Part shown: in pieces, positions 51,078-60,500 of the stretch | Numbering within the stretch: position 1 is the first letter of the stretch | Layout of the letters: every line of letters begins with the position of its first letter | Source: Oligoflexia bacterium | GTDB taxonomy: Bacteria > Bdellovibrionota_G > JANQFH01 | Reading direction: 5' to 3' | NCBI GenBank assembly: GCA_028277945.1 | Contig: JANQFH010000008.1 | Location: 321,442-385,441, forward strand | Length of the DNA: 64,000 bases | Position numbers and translations under genes: made by a program | The notes under the pieces: generated by a model | Told to the model about the DNA's origin: nothing | The model's database searches: none | Seen by the model: only the letters and a program-made list of their open reading frames with translations

Positions 51078-51791
51078 ATGGTCGCATGGCAGGGTAGGCA
51101 AACCCGCAAACGCATATTCTTTGACTATCTGCAGATATTTGTTGTTGCCGTACTGCTGGCATTGCTCATACGTCACTTCGTTATCGAGGCCTACCGCATT
51201 CCCGCCGATGCCATGGTACCCACGCTCTATCCAGGCGACTATATTTTTGTCAACAAGCTGAGTTACTTTTCAACCATTCCATTTACGGATAAACGACTAA
51301 CCAATGTTACACCACCCAAACGTGGCGATGTGATAGTTTTTGTCTCGCCGGTTGAGAGAGGCAAGAAATACATCAAGCGGGTTATTGGTTTGGCGGGCGA
51401 TACCATCTCAATGAAGGACAAGCAGTGGTTGCTTAATGGAACGTCACTCGACGGTAAGCTTCTAGGAAGATTCCAGTATGTCGAGCCTCTTAGCCAGACA
51501 GAGGTTCGCGGGGAACTGCAACAGCGTCAACTCGACGGACGCAAGTTCCAGGTATTTGAGAGTTTTCAGATGCTTGCGGCAACCAATGAGGCGCTGCTTA
51601 AAGAGCCTTTGGTGGTGCCTTCGGATGCTGTGTTTGTGTTAGGAGACAACATCCATGTAAGCATAGATAGTAGACACTTTGGTGTTGTGCCGATTATGAA
51701 TATCAAAGGTAAAGCGATGTTTGTCGGGTTGTCGTGGGAGGAGGGGCATAAACTGCCACGCTGGAGCAGATTTGCTCAGCCTATTAGGTAG
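51078..51791 (+). CDS. lepB: Signal peptidase I homologue lacking the expected catalytic serine
   Basis: This is a 237-residue S26 protein with an N-terminal membrane helix (LQIFVVAVLLALLIRHFVIE). Box B reads YRIPADAMVPTLYPGDYIFV, where the family has S-x-S-M and the last Ser is the nucleophile; here Ala 45 (codon GCC) stands there. The base lysine is kept (YIKRVIGLAGD, K100), as is box E (GDNIHVSIDSRHFG). It may therefore be a pseudoenzyme, or use another residue. It follows lepA by 14 bases, the usual lepA-lepB order. Confidence 0.85.
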   Translation: MVAWQGRQTRKRIFFDYLQIFVVAVLLALLIRHFVIEAYRIPADAMVPTLYPGDYIFVNKLSYFSTIPFTDKRLTNVTPPKRGDVIVFVSPVERGKKYIKRVIGLAGDTISMKDKQWLLNGTSLDGKLLGRFQYVEPLSQTEVRGELQQRQLDGRKFQVFESFQMLAATNEALLKEPLVVPSDAVFVLGDNIHVSIDSRHFGVVPIMNIKGKAMFVGLSWEEGHKLPRWSRFAQPIR

Positions 51792-51800
51792 AGTGTAGGG

Positions 51801-52172
51801 ATGCGCAGGCAAGAACCGAGTTCTTTCAACCTGGTTAGCCTGTTGATGCTGCTGTTTGTAGTGGGGGTAGCCTATCTCGGATGGAAGTATGTGCCAGTCT
51901 ATTGGCAAAAACAGCAGATCCAAGAGATGATGATGTCTGAGGTAATGCTGGCAAACCGTCGTGACGATGATAAGCTGAGGGAACAGATTCTTCGCAAAAT
52001 GGCTATGGACTTTGGCTACGAGGAGCTTCTACCCGAGGATGTAGAGATCTCGAGAACAGAGGGTTGGATTGAGGCAACTGTCTATTATCAGGTTAATGTC
52101 GAGCATTACTATGATAAGGTTCATTCTTTTGTTTTAACTGCCCATATCAGACGGCGGGTTATTAACTTGTGA
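51801..52172 (+). CDS. Membrane-anchored hypothetical protein
   Basis: This is a 123-residue protein with one N-terminal membrane helix (FNLVSLLMLLFVVGVAYLGW) and a short extracytoplasmic part rich in charged residues. It resembles the small DUF4845-like proteins that often follow signal peptidase genes. It lies 9 bases after lepB and 7 bases before pyrR. Confidence 0.6.
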   Translation: MRRQEPSSFNLVSLLMLLFVVGVAYLGWKYVPVYWQKQQIQEMMMSEVMLANRRDDDKLREQILRKMAMDFGYEELLPEDVEISRTEGWIEATVYYQVNVEHYYDKVHSFVLTAHIRRRVINL

Positions 52173-52179
52173 CCTACTC

Positions 52180-52701
52180 ATGAAACACACGGATGTCGAA
52201 AAAAAGTTTGTAGAGCTAGTTGACGCCGTTATAGAAGGTGGGGTTGGCAACCTGTTGATTGTTGGCATCCGTACCGGCGGGGAGATGCTCGCAAAGCGTT
52301 TGCAAGAGCAACTGGCTAAAAAAACAGGTAAAAGACCGGAAATCGGCATGCTTGACATTACTCTGTATCGCGATGATCTAGATCTTAAAGATGGTTTGCA
52401 ACAGCCCGAGATTCGTGCTACAGAGGTGCCGGTTTCGATTGATGGAAAACGTTTGCTACTAGTAGACGACGTACTATTTACCGGGCGGACAGTGCGAGCA
52501 GCGCTTGATGCCCTCTGTGATCTTGGCAGGCCTGCCAAGATTGATCTGCTTGTTCTCATTGATAGGGGATACCGCGAGCTGCCAATTTGCCCAGATTTTG
52601 TTGGCGCTCATCTGGAGACGAAACGCAGCGATCGGGTGAACGTGCGGTTTGATGACAAGAGAGGGTGGTCTGTCAAGATCAACCATGGGAATCCACAGTA
52701 A
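52180..52701 (+). CDS. pyrR: PyrR bifunctional regulator/uracil phosphoribosyltransferase
   Basis: This is a 173-residue PRTase-fold protein. NLLIVGIRTGGEMLAKRLQE, LDITLYRDDL and the PRPP loop LLLVDDVLFTGRTVRAALDA are typical of PyrR. It may regulate pyr genes by RNA binding and has uracil phosphoribosyltransferase activity in relatives. No attenuator was seen upstream. It overlaps pyrB by 17 bases. Confidence 0.9.
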   Translation: MKHTDVEKKFVELVDAVIEGGVGNLLIVGIRTGGEMLAKRLQEQLAKKTGKRPEIGMLDITLYRDDLDLKDGLQQPEIRATEVPVSIDGKRLLLVDDVLFTGRTVRAALDALCDLGRPAKIDLLVLIDRGYRELPICPDFVGAHLETKRSDRVNVRFDDKRGWSVKINHGNPQ

Positions 52702-53623
52702 AGATCTTCTCAGTATTGCGGACCTTTCCGCAAAAGACATTCATCAAATTCTCAATACTGCCTCTGCTTTTAAAGAGGTGCTGAAACGACCAATCCGCAA
52801 AGTGCCAACGCTGAGAGGAAAGACAGTCATCAACTTCTTTGTTGAGGCAAGTACTCGCACACGAACCTCCTTTGAGCTAGCGGCTAAGTACTTGAGTGCT
52901 GATGTTGTCAACATGTCCGCCAGTTCGAGCTCGTTGGTCAAGGGGGAGACGTTGGTGGACACAGCTCAGACCCTGCAGGCCATGAATCCAAGGGTGCTGA
53001 TCATCCGCCACAGTAGTGTAGGCGCTGCCCATCTTATGGCTACCAGCATGCAGTGCTCCGTCATCAACGCTGGAGACGGGCCGCGGGAGCATCCTACGCA
53101 GGCTTTGCTCGATCTCTACACCATTCGGGAAGCCAAGGGGAGTATCCAAGGCCTGCACGTGGCCATCGTTGGTGACGTGCTGCACAGTCGGGTTGCCCGT
53201 TCTAACCTCCTAGCCCTACAGAAGATGGGCGCTAAGGTGACTTTGGTCGGTCCCAAGACGCTGATTCCTCCCCATATTGAAGGCTCTGGCGTGCAAGTCT
53301 GTCACTCTCTTCTCGAGGTCGTGCCAACGGCGGACATTATTATGGCGCTACGAATCCAGTGGGAGCGGATCAAAGAGAACCTCCTGCCCAGTATCCGCGA
53401 GTACTCAGAGAACTACAGTATAACGCCAGCTGTACTTAAAAAGGCAAAGAAGAAGGCGCTCATCATGCATCCTGGTCCCATCAATCGCGGCGTAGAGATC
53501 GCTCCGGAAATTGCCGATGGGCCGAGGTCTTTGATTACCCATCAAGTAGAAAACGGTCTGGTGATACGTATGGCGCTGCTCTTTCTTCTATGTGGTGGAA
53601 GGTCTGGTGAACTTGCGCATTGA
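52685..53623 (+). CDS. pyrB: Aspartate carbamoyltransferase catalytic subunit
   Basis: This is a 312-residue transcarbamoylase. EASTRTRTSFELAAKYL binds carbamoyl phosphate. The aspartate-site motifs REHPTQALLDLYTI, VGDVLHSRVARSN and MHPGPINRGVEI are intact. It makes carbamoyl aspartate for pyrimidines. ATG at 52685 lies inside the end of pyrR, and pyrC begins inside its end, giving a tight pyrR-pyrB-pyrC operon. No pyrI is present. Confidence 0.94.
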   Translation: MGIHSKDLLSIADLSAKDIHQILNTASAFKEVLKRPIRKVPTLRGKTVINFFVEASTRTRTSFELAAKYLSADVVNMSASSSSLVKGETLVDTAQTLQAMNPRVLIIRHSSVGAAHLMATSMQCSVINAGDGPREHPTQALLDLYTIREAKGSIQGLHVAIVGDVLHSRVARSNLLALQKMGAKVTLVGPKTLIPPHIEGSGVQVCHSLLEVVPTADIIMALRIQWERIKENLLPSIREYSENYSITPAVLKKAKKKALIMHPGPINRGVEIAPEIADGPRSLITHQVENGLVIRMALLFLLCGGRSGELAH

Positions 53624-54878
53624 AAACGGTCGGATCATAGATCCGGCAAACAACATCGATAAAACCGGCACCCTGGTAATTCGCAATGGTAAGATTGCTG
53701 GTATTGAAAAGGCCAAAACCGCGAGGCGCGCCAAAGGTAGTTTTGATGCAACCGGCATGGTCATCTGTCCGGGGTTAGTCGATATGCACGTACATTTGCG
53801 GGATCCTGGCCAGGAGTACAAGGAAGACATTGAATCTGGGTCGTTGGCTGCGGTCAAGGGCGGTTTTACAACGCTTGCCTGTATGCCAAACACCGACCCG
53901 ATCAACGACAACCCGTCCGTTACTGAGTATATGATAAAAAAGACTAGGCGGGTGGGTTTAATCCATCTCTATCCCATAGCGGCTATTAGCAAGGGATCAC
54001 AAGGCAAGGAGTTAACGGAGTTTGGCGTGCTCAAGCGTGCGGGTGCCGTGGCCTTTTCAGATGACGGACAACCCACCAGAGCGGGTCTCATGCGTCGAGC
54101 ACTAGAGTATGCCAGCCAGTTTGACATGCCAATACTCGACCACTGTGAAGAGCGCGATCTATCGCGCGATGGTGTCATGCACGAGGGAGAGGTATCTGCC
54201 CTGCTTGGACTCAAGGGTTGGCCCGGCGAAGCCGAGAGTACCATTGTCTATCGCAATATTCAGTTAGCAGCGATGACCCAAGCGCGAATACACATGTGCC
54301 ATCTCTCTACGAGTGAGTCCGTAGCCCAAGTGCGCGCGGGTAAGCGCGCTGGCGTGCGGGTGACCGCTGAGGTGGCGCCACACCATCTCTTCCTTGAAGA
54401 CCGCGCCTTAGAGTCATTTAGTACCAACCTAAAGGTAAATCCGCCATTACGTTCGCGGCCCCATATTCGTTCGCTGCGACAGGGGTTGAAGCAGGATGTT
54501 ATTGATGCCATTGCCACAGATCACGCTCCGCATGCTGATTTTGAAAAGCAGACGGTGTTTGAGAGCGCTCCATTCGGGTTGTTAGGGTTGCAGACAGCGT
54601 TACCCCTAGGTTTGCAGCTATGCCACGAAAAGGTGCTAACGCTTAAGCAGCTCATCTCTAAGCTGACGATTTTGCCAGCCCGTATTCTCAATATACCGCA
54701 TGGCACTTTAACTGTCGGCAGTAGGGCTGATGTGACGATTTTTGCTCCCAGCAGAGTTTGGCAGTTTAGGGCAGAAGACATTGTATCCAAGTCACACAAC
54801 TCACCCTTTATCGGTCGCGAGATGCGGGGAGAGGTGATTCGTACCATCCACAACGGTCGAGTCGTCTACTCTGTCTAA
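53607..54878 (+). CDS. pyrC: Dihydroorotase
   Basis: This is a 423-residue amidohydrolase. The metal motif HVHLRDPGQEYKEDI is at residue 61, GFTTLACMPNTDP and DHCEERDLS follow, and ATDHAPH supplies the catalytic Asp. It closes carbamoyl aspartate to dihydroorotate. GTG at 53607 is chosen because GGAAGG lies just upstream. It overlaps pyrB by 17 bases. Confidence 0.93.
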   Translation: MNLRIENGRIIDPANNIDKTGTLVIRNGKIAGIEKAKTARRAKGSFDATGMVICPGLVDMHVHLRDPGQEYKEDIESGSLAAVKGGFTTLACMPNTDPINDNPSVTEYMIKKTRRVGLIHLYPIAAISKGSQGKELTEFGVLKRAGAVAFSDDGQPTRAGLMRRALEYASQFDMPILDHCEERDLSRDGVMHEGEVSALLGLKGWPGEAESTIVYRNIQLAAMTQARIHMCHLSTSESVAQVRAGKRAGVRVTAEVAPHHLFLEDRALESFSTNLKVNPPLRSRPHIRSLRQGLKQDVIDAIATDHAPHADFEKQTVFESAPFGLLGLQTALPLGLQLCHEKVLTLKQLISKLTILPARILNIPHGTLTVGSRADVTIFAPSRVWQFRAEDIVSKSHNSPFIGREMRGEVIRTIHNGRVVYSV

Positions 54879-54889
54879 CGTAACAAACC

Positions 54890-55519
54890 ATGGTATACCG
54901 AGATCTTCTTGAAAAGGTAGTTGCCTATTTTAGCGATGAGAAAAGAAATCTCAATGAACTGATGCTCGCTAAGGAGTACTTCTTTGCCCATAGCGGTAAG
55001 GTTTTTGCGGACGACGTCTTTTACGAAACTCGTATGGCTGCTTTTGTTGAGTGGTTTGCTCTTGATCGGTTGATGTTGCGTGTTGGCCTTACGCCCATTC
55101 GCTACTACTATGAGATGTTCTCAGAAACGATGAATGAACCAGATCGTCAAGCTATCCGCTGCCTAATAAAAAGTTTACACTCTCTATTTCAGTATCAAGG
55201 CAGGAGTGGGGACACCTTCTATCTTACAGATTTGTATGACGACAAATCTTATACAGTGTTGGAAAAACGAAGTTCGGTTGGATTTAACAAAGGCGTCCTA
55301 TTTGAAAGTCGTTTGGTACAGAAGGATGACCACTTGCATTTGTCGAGCACTGCCTGCGTTCATCCTGTGGAGGTAACCGACCGTATCAAGCAGCAAGTCC
55401 TGCAGGTTAGAAAGCAGAGCCGTGAAGAGTTTTTTGACTTTCTCTTGCAGCTAGCCGCTTTTCGTATCCGCTGCGATCGCTACAACAAGGTCGATCCCCT
55501 AGAGATCTATGTGTTCTAG
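54890..55519 (+). CDS. Hypothetical protein at the end of the pyr operon
   Basis: This is a 209-residue soluble protein without recognised domains. It starts 11 bases after pyrC, so it may be cotranscribed. A middle segment reads FQYQGRSGDTFYLTDLYDDK and the C-terminus is helical with many Arg and Lys. It may be a lineage-specific conserved protein. Its link to pyrimidine synthesis is not shown. Confidence 0.55.
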   Translation: MVYRDLLEKVVAYFSDEKRNLNELMLAKEYFFAHSGKVFADDVFYETRMAAFVEWFALDRLMLRVGLTPIRYYYEMFSETMNEPDRQAIRCLIKSLHSLFQYQGRSGDTFYLTDLYDDKSYTVLEKRSSVGFNKGVLFESRLVQKDDHLHLSSTACVHPVEVTDRIKQQVLQVRKQSREEFFDFLLQLAAFRIRCDRYNKVDPLEIYVF

Positions 55520-55611
55520 ACAGTATTTCAGCAGGAGAGATGCAAATTTAGGATAAAAATCAAATGCATAAATTTAATATTGAAAATAAGTAATTTTAAT
55601 GTAAAAATAAT

Positions 55612-55869
55612 ATGAAATTTACTTATGACCTGAAAAAGAGCCAGAGTAACAAGGAAAAACATGGAGTCGATTTTGAGGAGGCCCAGAAGATCTGGGTGAG
55701 CGGTCCGGTTATTATGCCGACAAAGAGCGTTGATGAGCCTCGCTGGGTTGCCATCGGTAGTATAGACATTCGAGTCTACACTGCAGTGTTTACGATGCGT
55801 GGAGATACAGTGCGCATTATTAGCTGCCGGCCGGCACGCACCAAAGAGAAGGAGGCTTACCATGGCTGA
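55612..55869 (+). CDS. brnT: BrnT-family toxin
   Basis: This is an 85-residue RelE-like ribonuclease toxin. FTYDLKKSQSNKEKHGVDFE and EPRWVAIGSIDIRVYTAVFT are the typical BrnT layout, and RIISCRPARTKEKEAY is its C-terminal motif. The gene overlaps its antitoxin by 8 bases. The very AT-rich 90 bases upstream would hold the promoter. Confidence 0.85.
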   Translation: MKFTYDLKKSQSNKEKHGVDFEEAQKIWVSGPVIMPTKSVDEPRWVAIGSIDIRVYTAVFTMRGDTVRIISCRPARTKEKEAYHG

Positions 55870-56116
55870 GAAGAGAAAGAATATTACTGCTAAGGAGTTC
55901 GAAGCCAAGTTCGACGCCGGCGAAGATGTCGATGAATATCTCGATTATGAAGCGGCCATTCGTCGTATTACACTCGATCTTCCCGTTTGGATGACCAAGG
56001 CCCTTGATAGAGAGGCCAAACGCATGGGCGTCAGCCGTCAGGCTGTTATTAAGACCTGGCTGACAGAGCGGCTTGATAACCTAAAAGTCTCCCGCAAGAA
56101 GCACGCTGCTGGTTAA
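55862..56116 (+). CDS. brnA: BrnA-like antitoxin (ribbon-helix-helix)
   Basis: This is an 84-residue protein. The N-terminal half carries the toxin contact (NITAKEFEAKFDAGEDVDEY). The C-terminal half is a CopG-type fold (ITLDLPVWMTKALDREAKRM, GVSRQAVIKTWLTERLD). AAGGAGG lies 7 bases before the ATG, inside the toxin gene end. It would inhibit BrnT and repress the operon. Confidence 0.82.
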   Translation: MAEKRKNITAKEFEAKFDAGEDVDEYLDYEAAIRRITLDLPVWMTKALDREAKRMGVSRQAVIKTWLTERLDNLKVSRKKHAAG

Positions 56117-56168
56117 GAGTCATTTGCCCTATCGTTATTAGTAGAGGGTTTATAGAAATAGTTGCAAC

Positions 56169-58739
56169 CTAGGGGGTCAATAGAGACAGCACCATCTGCT
56201 CTGGTTGTAGGAAGTCCACGACTGTCTGGCAGACAGCTGAAGTGGTAACGTTAAGGATGGCCTGACTGTAGACACCTAAATCTGCACCCAGTCCGAACTG
56301 ATGGTTAATGGCCATATGCATGGCTTGCGTGGCGCTCTTTTGCAGCTCAATGTCGTAGGAACCGATCAAGTAGTTTTTGGCTCGCTGCAATTCACTGGCA
56401 ACCCAAGTCTCTTTGCTTGCGGTTGCTAGTATTGCCTCTGTTTCAGCTATCACCGCTTCAACGTGATCTGGGGTCGTGTTAACCTGAATGGCAAAGTAAC
56501 CCGCTTCAGAGCCATGGTAGGCTACCGTGTGAACCGTATAAGCGAGGCCAAGCTCTTCGCGCAGTCGATGGTAGAGCTTACCACCGCCAAAACCGGTGAG
56601 GATACCGGTAAGCACCTCAAGCGCGGGCCACAAACCCTGGCTGACCGCTGGTGTGCGCCAGCCAAAGTAGAGATAGGCTTTCTTGCCAGGGATCGTTGCC
56701 ACAACTCTCTTATTGTCTTGGTGCTCAGTAAATGTGGTTTTTGCTGCAGCTGCTATCGGTAAAGATTGTCCGGGTAACTTAGATTCCAAATTTCTGCGAA
56801 CTTGCTCTGGTTTTTGTGAGCTAACAACAGCCAAGGTCCATGGTTGCGATAAGATATTATTCCAATAGTGTTTACTCACATCATCGAGAGTAAGTCTGTC
56901 AACGCTCTCAGTGGCGCCGATAGGATTTAGACCATATGGATGATCAACAAAGAGTTGAGACAGCAGGTTGTTAAGACAGATGGTTTCAAACGAATCTTGC
57001 TGTGAGCGGATTTCTTGCAACTGGAAGACCTTTTCGCGTGCAAAGGCAGGCTGTTGGAACACGGCAGCAGCAACTACTTCAAGGAAGAGATCCACGCCAG
57101 ATTCGACATAGCGACTTGGCAGATCCATTCGTAGACCAATCGAGCTGCGACCAAGAGAGGCTTCAAATTCAGCGCCCAACAACGTCATGCTCTTGGCAAG
57201 CTGCAGGGCACTCTGTGTCGAGGTAGCCGTGGCCAGCATGGCAAGGGCAAGTTGGCCAATGCCGTTGTTGTGTTGATTTTCACAGAGCAGCCCGCCAGGC
57301 ATGGTAAGAAAGATCGTTGCTATGGGCGACGCTGTCGAGCGTATCAAAATGTTGGCCTGTTGCTGCAAACGGCGACCGGCAGTTGATTTTTGCGGTGGAT
57401 CGACAACACAGGGCTTTGGGCTTACCGGTTTGCTGTTAAAAGCAGAGACCAGCAGTTTTTCTAGCTCATCCGCTTTAAAGGGGGGTTTTAGTGCCGTAGG
57501 TGATAGACCAACAGTGGCGATGTTATCGGGCCTTAGGTAGGCCTGGCATACTTTTCCGACTTCTTTGGCTTTAGCGGCCATGACACTTTTGAGATAGAAA
57601 CGCTCCCACATACAGTCGTCAACTGTTGTTTCATAGAATGCAAGGTTGTTGGCAATACCTTCATAGGTTTCCGTTTCAAACATGAGATCCTTTTCAACAG
57701 TGACTTTTGCGAGCTGCATCTCTTCTGGTGATGGCGCGCTATCTCTCATTTCTTGGCAGATGCGAGCGATTTTGTTGTAGACTTGAGAGAAGTCACCATC
57801 TGTGAGTAGGGCACGAATAAGAAGTAGGCTGTGCCGTCTTTGTGAAAAATAGGTGGCATCGATTGAGCGGACGAGTCCATCCTTCTCACACAGCTGTTGG
57901 TAGAGCCGCGAGCACTCACCGCCACCGAGAATATTGGCAGCCAGGTCTAGATAGGCTGTGTGCTGGTGTGCCATGGCTGGTAAGCGAAAGGCAATCTCAA
58001 TGGCACTCTCTTCGCTGCCTTTACAAAGCCAATCCCAACGAAAGCCAGGTTTCAGTGGCTGAACCTCGCGATCGATTGCTGCAAGATCTCTGTTTGGGGA
58101 TGCGTGCAGCTGTTTAGACACTTTTGTTTTTACAGTTTGGATATCGAAATCGCCAGCTACAGCAAGGACCATACGTGGTGGCGTGTAATATGCTTTAAAG
58201 AACGCTTTGATTCGCGGCAGGGTCAGAGCGGTTACGGTATGCTTGTAACCGATGACAGGATTTGCATAGGGGTCATCCTGGAAGGCGCTGTTAAACAGTC
58301 GCTGACCAAGCGTGATCTCGTTGTTGTCCTCCTCCTCGGCGAGTTCTTCAAGAATCACCTGTTTTTCCCGATCAAACTCATTGTCTGGAAAGGTTGGCAC
58401 CTGTACGAGTTCGATAAGAATCTTGAGAGCTAGGTCAATATGTTGTTTTGGTAGAACAACGTGATAACCTGTGACATCCATAGAGGTAAAAGCGTTGATA
58501 GAGCCGCCGGCGCTTTCAACTTCTCTATTCAGAGCCTCTGCCGAAAATGAACGCGTGCCTTTAAATACAAGGTGTTCGATAAAGTGAGAGATGCCGACTT
58601 CATGAGAGGGTTCGTAACCACTGCCTACCTTCACCCACAGTTGGCAAGCGACTACAGGCAGAGAGTCGTCAGAAAGTAGTAATAATGTCATCCCAGAGGG
58701 CAGAACAACCTTCTCGACATCTTGCATACGGCGCTGCAT
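56169..58739 (-). CDS. M16-family zinc peptidase, two tandem domains
   Basis: This is a protein of about 856 residues with two M16 halves. The first carries the inverted zinc motif HFIEH at residues 52-56 and the downstream glutamates (EEDNNEITLGQRLF); FTSMDVTGYHVVLP is also typical. The second half (LYFGWRTPAVSQGLWPALEV and GFGGGKLYHRLREELGLAYT) has no HxxEH and is the inactive partner. No signal peptide is seen, so it may be cytoplasmic or use another route. The start is uncertain (58739 or 58727). It is divergent from the guanylyltransferase gene. Confidence 0.88.
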   Translation of the reverse strand: MQRRMQDVEKVVLPSGMTLLLLSDDSLPVVACQLWVKVGSGYEPSHEVGISHFIEHLVFKGTRSFSAEALNREVESAGGSINAFTSMDVTGYHVVLPKQHIDLALKILIELVQVPTFPDNEFDREKQVILEELAEEEDNNEITLGQRLFNSAFQDDPYANPVIGYKHTVTALTLPRIKAFFKAYYTPPRMVLAVAGDFDIQTVKTKVSKQLHASPNRDLAAIDREVQPLKPGFRWDWLCKGSEESAIEIAFRLPAMAHQHTAYLDLAANILGGGECSRLYQQLCEKDGLVRSIDATYFSQRRHSLLLIRALLTDGDFSQVYNKIARICQEMRDSAPSPEEMQLAKVTVEKDLMFETETYEGIANNLAFYETTVDDCMWERFYLKSVMAAKAKEVGKVCQAYLRPDNIATVGLSPTALKPPFKADELEKLLVSAFNSKPVSPKPCVVDPPQKSTAGRRLQQQANILIRSTASPIATIFLTMPGGLLCENQHNNGIGQLALAMLATATSTQSALQLAKSMTLLGAEFEASLGRSSIGLRMDLPSRYVESGVDLFLEVVAAAVFQQPAFAREKVFQLQEIRSQQDSFETICLNNLLSQLFVDHPYGLNPIGATESVDRLTLDDVSKHYWNNILSQPWTLAVVSSQKPEQVRRNLESKLPGQSLPIAAAAKTTFTEHQDNKRVVATIPGKKAYLYFGWRTPAVSQGLWPALEVLTGILTGFGGGKLYHRLREELGLAYTVHTVAYHGSEAGYFAIQVNTTPDHVEAVIAETEAILATASKETWVASELQRAKNYLIGSYDIELQKSATQAMHMAINHQFGLGADLGVYSQAILNVTTSAVCQTVVDFLQPEQMVLSLLTP

Positions 58740-58808
58740 CGTTGTTGTTTTTGACGAAAGCACAGATAAGTTTTGACCTCTTATCCAAATGTGTCAGAAT
58801 TGTCTACC

Positions 58809-59897
58809 ATGGATCCCTTTGCCAACCTTTGGGCGGTTATTCTTGCTGGTGGTCAGGGGAGTCGCTTTTGGCCTTGGAGTCAGCCACAAACACCGAAACA
58901 GTTCCTAAAGATTGATGGTGTCTCCTCACCCCGCACCCTTATTCAGCAGACCGTTGCCCGTATCACGCAAATCCTGCCAGCGGAGAGGATCCTCGTAGTC
59001 GGGTTGGCAGCACACGCTGCTAAGTTACAAGAACAACTTCAACATATCCCCCCAAGTCATTTTTTGTTGGAGCCTTGTGGTTGTAACACCGCAGCACCGA
59101 TTTTACTTGCTGCCATGTGGCTTACTGCCAACGCTGGTGATAACGCTATGCAGTTGGTGTTGCCCTCGGACCATCACATTGCCGAGGAAAAACCGTTTGC
59201 CACAGCTATCCGTGCGGCTCTACAAACCGTGGAGCAACAGGACTCTCTGGTCACCTTTGGCATTAAGCCAACACGAGCGGAGACAGGCTATGGTTATATT
59301 GAGGCTGGTAAAGCCATTGGCACGGTTGCCGGTGTTGCTGTACACCAGGTCGCACGTTTTCACGAAAAGCCTGAGCTTAAGCAGGCAGAGACCTACCTCG
59401 CTAGCGGTAACCACTTTTGGAATTCAGGGATGTTTTTGTGGCGAGCGCAGACGATCCAACAGGAGTTTGCGCGCTATTTACCGGAGCTCACAGAGCTCTG
59501 TGGTCAACAGAAAGTAGTTACGGCTGACAATCAGCCTCTCTTGTTGGATGCAAAGCTGTATGAAAAAATGACCTCAGTCTCTGTCGATCATGGCGTGATG
59601 GAACACTCTGAAAAGGTAGCGGTAGTTAAGAGTGACATGCCGTGGAGTGATGTAGGTGGCTGGCAGAGCCTGTTCGAAATGTTGTCTAAGGATGCAGCTG
59701 GAAACGTCTTGCGTGCAAAGAATGCCCTGTTGCAGCACTGTAGCAACTCGCTGATTCATTGCCCTGAGTTGGAGGTGATTGTCGCCGGTGTTGAAGATTG
59801 CATCATCGCCTACCATGAAGGTCGTCTGCTTGTCTGCCATCGCGACCAGCTCACGGAATTTCGCCAGATGGTGGAGAAGTTGACTTTTATGAATTAA
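58809..59897 (+). CDS. Mannose-1-phosphate guanylyltransferase
   Basis: This is a 362-residue nucleotidyltransferase. VILAGGQGSRFWPWSQPQTP, then KQFLKI, is the nucleotide-binding signature of GDP-mannose pyrophosphorylases. FHEKPELKQAETYL and WNSGMFLWRAQTI are typical, as is SVDHGVMEHSEKVAVV. It makes GDP-mannose for surface glycans. The length matches the single-function form without the isomerase domain. The gene has a divergent M16 peptidase neighbour. Confidence 0.9.
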   Translation: MDPFANLWAVILAGGQGSRFWPWSQPQTPKQFLKIDGVSSPRTLIQQTVARITQILPAERILVVGLAAHAAKLQEQLQHIPPSHFLLEPCGCNTAAPILLAAMWLTANAGDNAMQLVLPSDHHIAEEKPFATAIRAALQTVEQQDSLVTFGIKPTRAETGYGYIEAGKAIGTVAGVAVHQVARFHEKPELKQAETYLASGNHFWNSGMFLWRAQTIQQEFARYLPELTELCGQQKVVTADNQPLLLDAKLYEKMTSVSVDHGVMEHSEKVAVVKSDMPWSDVGGWQSLFEMLSKDAAGNVLRAKNALLQHCSNSLIHCPELEVIVAGVEDCIIAYHEGRLLVCHRDQLTEFRQMVEKLTFMN

Positions 59898-59978
59898 ATA
59901 TATTTATATACAATTAGTTACTATTTACAAATCATAACTAATTGACATTAAATTATTAATAAATTATACTTACTAAGT

Positions 59979-60500
59979 ATGAGGTCAAATTTGTATCTTA
60001 AGCCACAGGATATTGTTATCCTACTAAAATTATTAGATTCCAGGGCGAGGAAGAAGAAAAACTGGCAGGTGGCGCAGGAACTTGGAGTCAGTCCCGCAGA
60101 GTATGCCAATGCCCTGTCACGTGTGAAGTTCAATCGTATGATCTGGCTCTCTACTCGCATGCCCAACCGCAAGGCGCTAAAGGAGCTGCTTTTTTTTGGG
60201 GTACCGTATATCTTTGGTGCCGCTCCAGGCCATTTGACGCGAGGCATCCCAACGGCTCACAGCGCTGAACCATTGGCAAGCAAGATTCTCTCTGACGAGT
60301 TTTATGTATGGCCATCGGAAGAAGGCAAGGTAAGGGGTGCAGCAATACAGCCACTCTATAAGTCTGTACCAGAAGCTATTGCAAGAGATGAAAAATTATA
60401 TGAACTGCTGTCCCTTGTTGATGCCATCCGGGTTGGGCGTTCTCGAGAAATACTGTTAGCTCGTGTACATCTTGAGAAGAGAATCGATGAGGCTGCTTGA
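59979..60500 (+). CDS. Helix-turn-helix protein of a two-gene locus
   Basis: This is a 173-residue protein with an N-terminal winged-helix pattern (LKPQDIVILLKLLDSRARKK, WQVAQELGVSPAEYANALSR). The rest contains FGVPYIFGAAPGHLTRGIPT. It is not assigned to a named family. It ends by overlapping the start of the nucleotidyltransferase gene by one base, as in AbiEi/AbiEii-like pairs, where the first protein is an antitoxin and repressor. The region before it is very AT rich. Confidence 0.6.
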   Translation: MRSNLYLKPQDIVILLKLLDSRARKKKNWQVAQELGVSPAEYANALSRVKFNRMIWLSTRMPNRKALKELLFFGVPYIFGAAPGHLTRGIPTAHSAEPLASKILSDEFYVWPSEEGKVRGAAIQPLYKSVPEAIARDEKLYELLSLVDAIRVGRSREILLARVHLEKRIDEAA

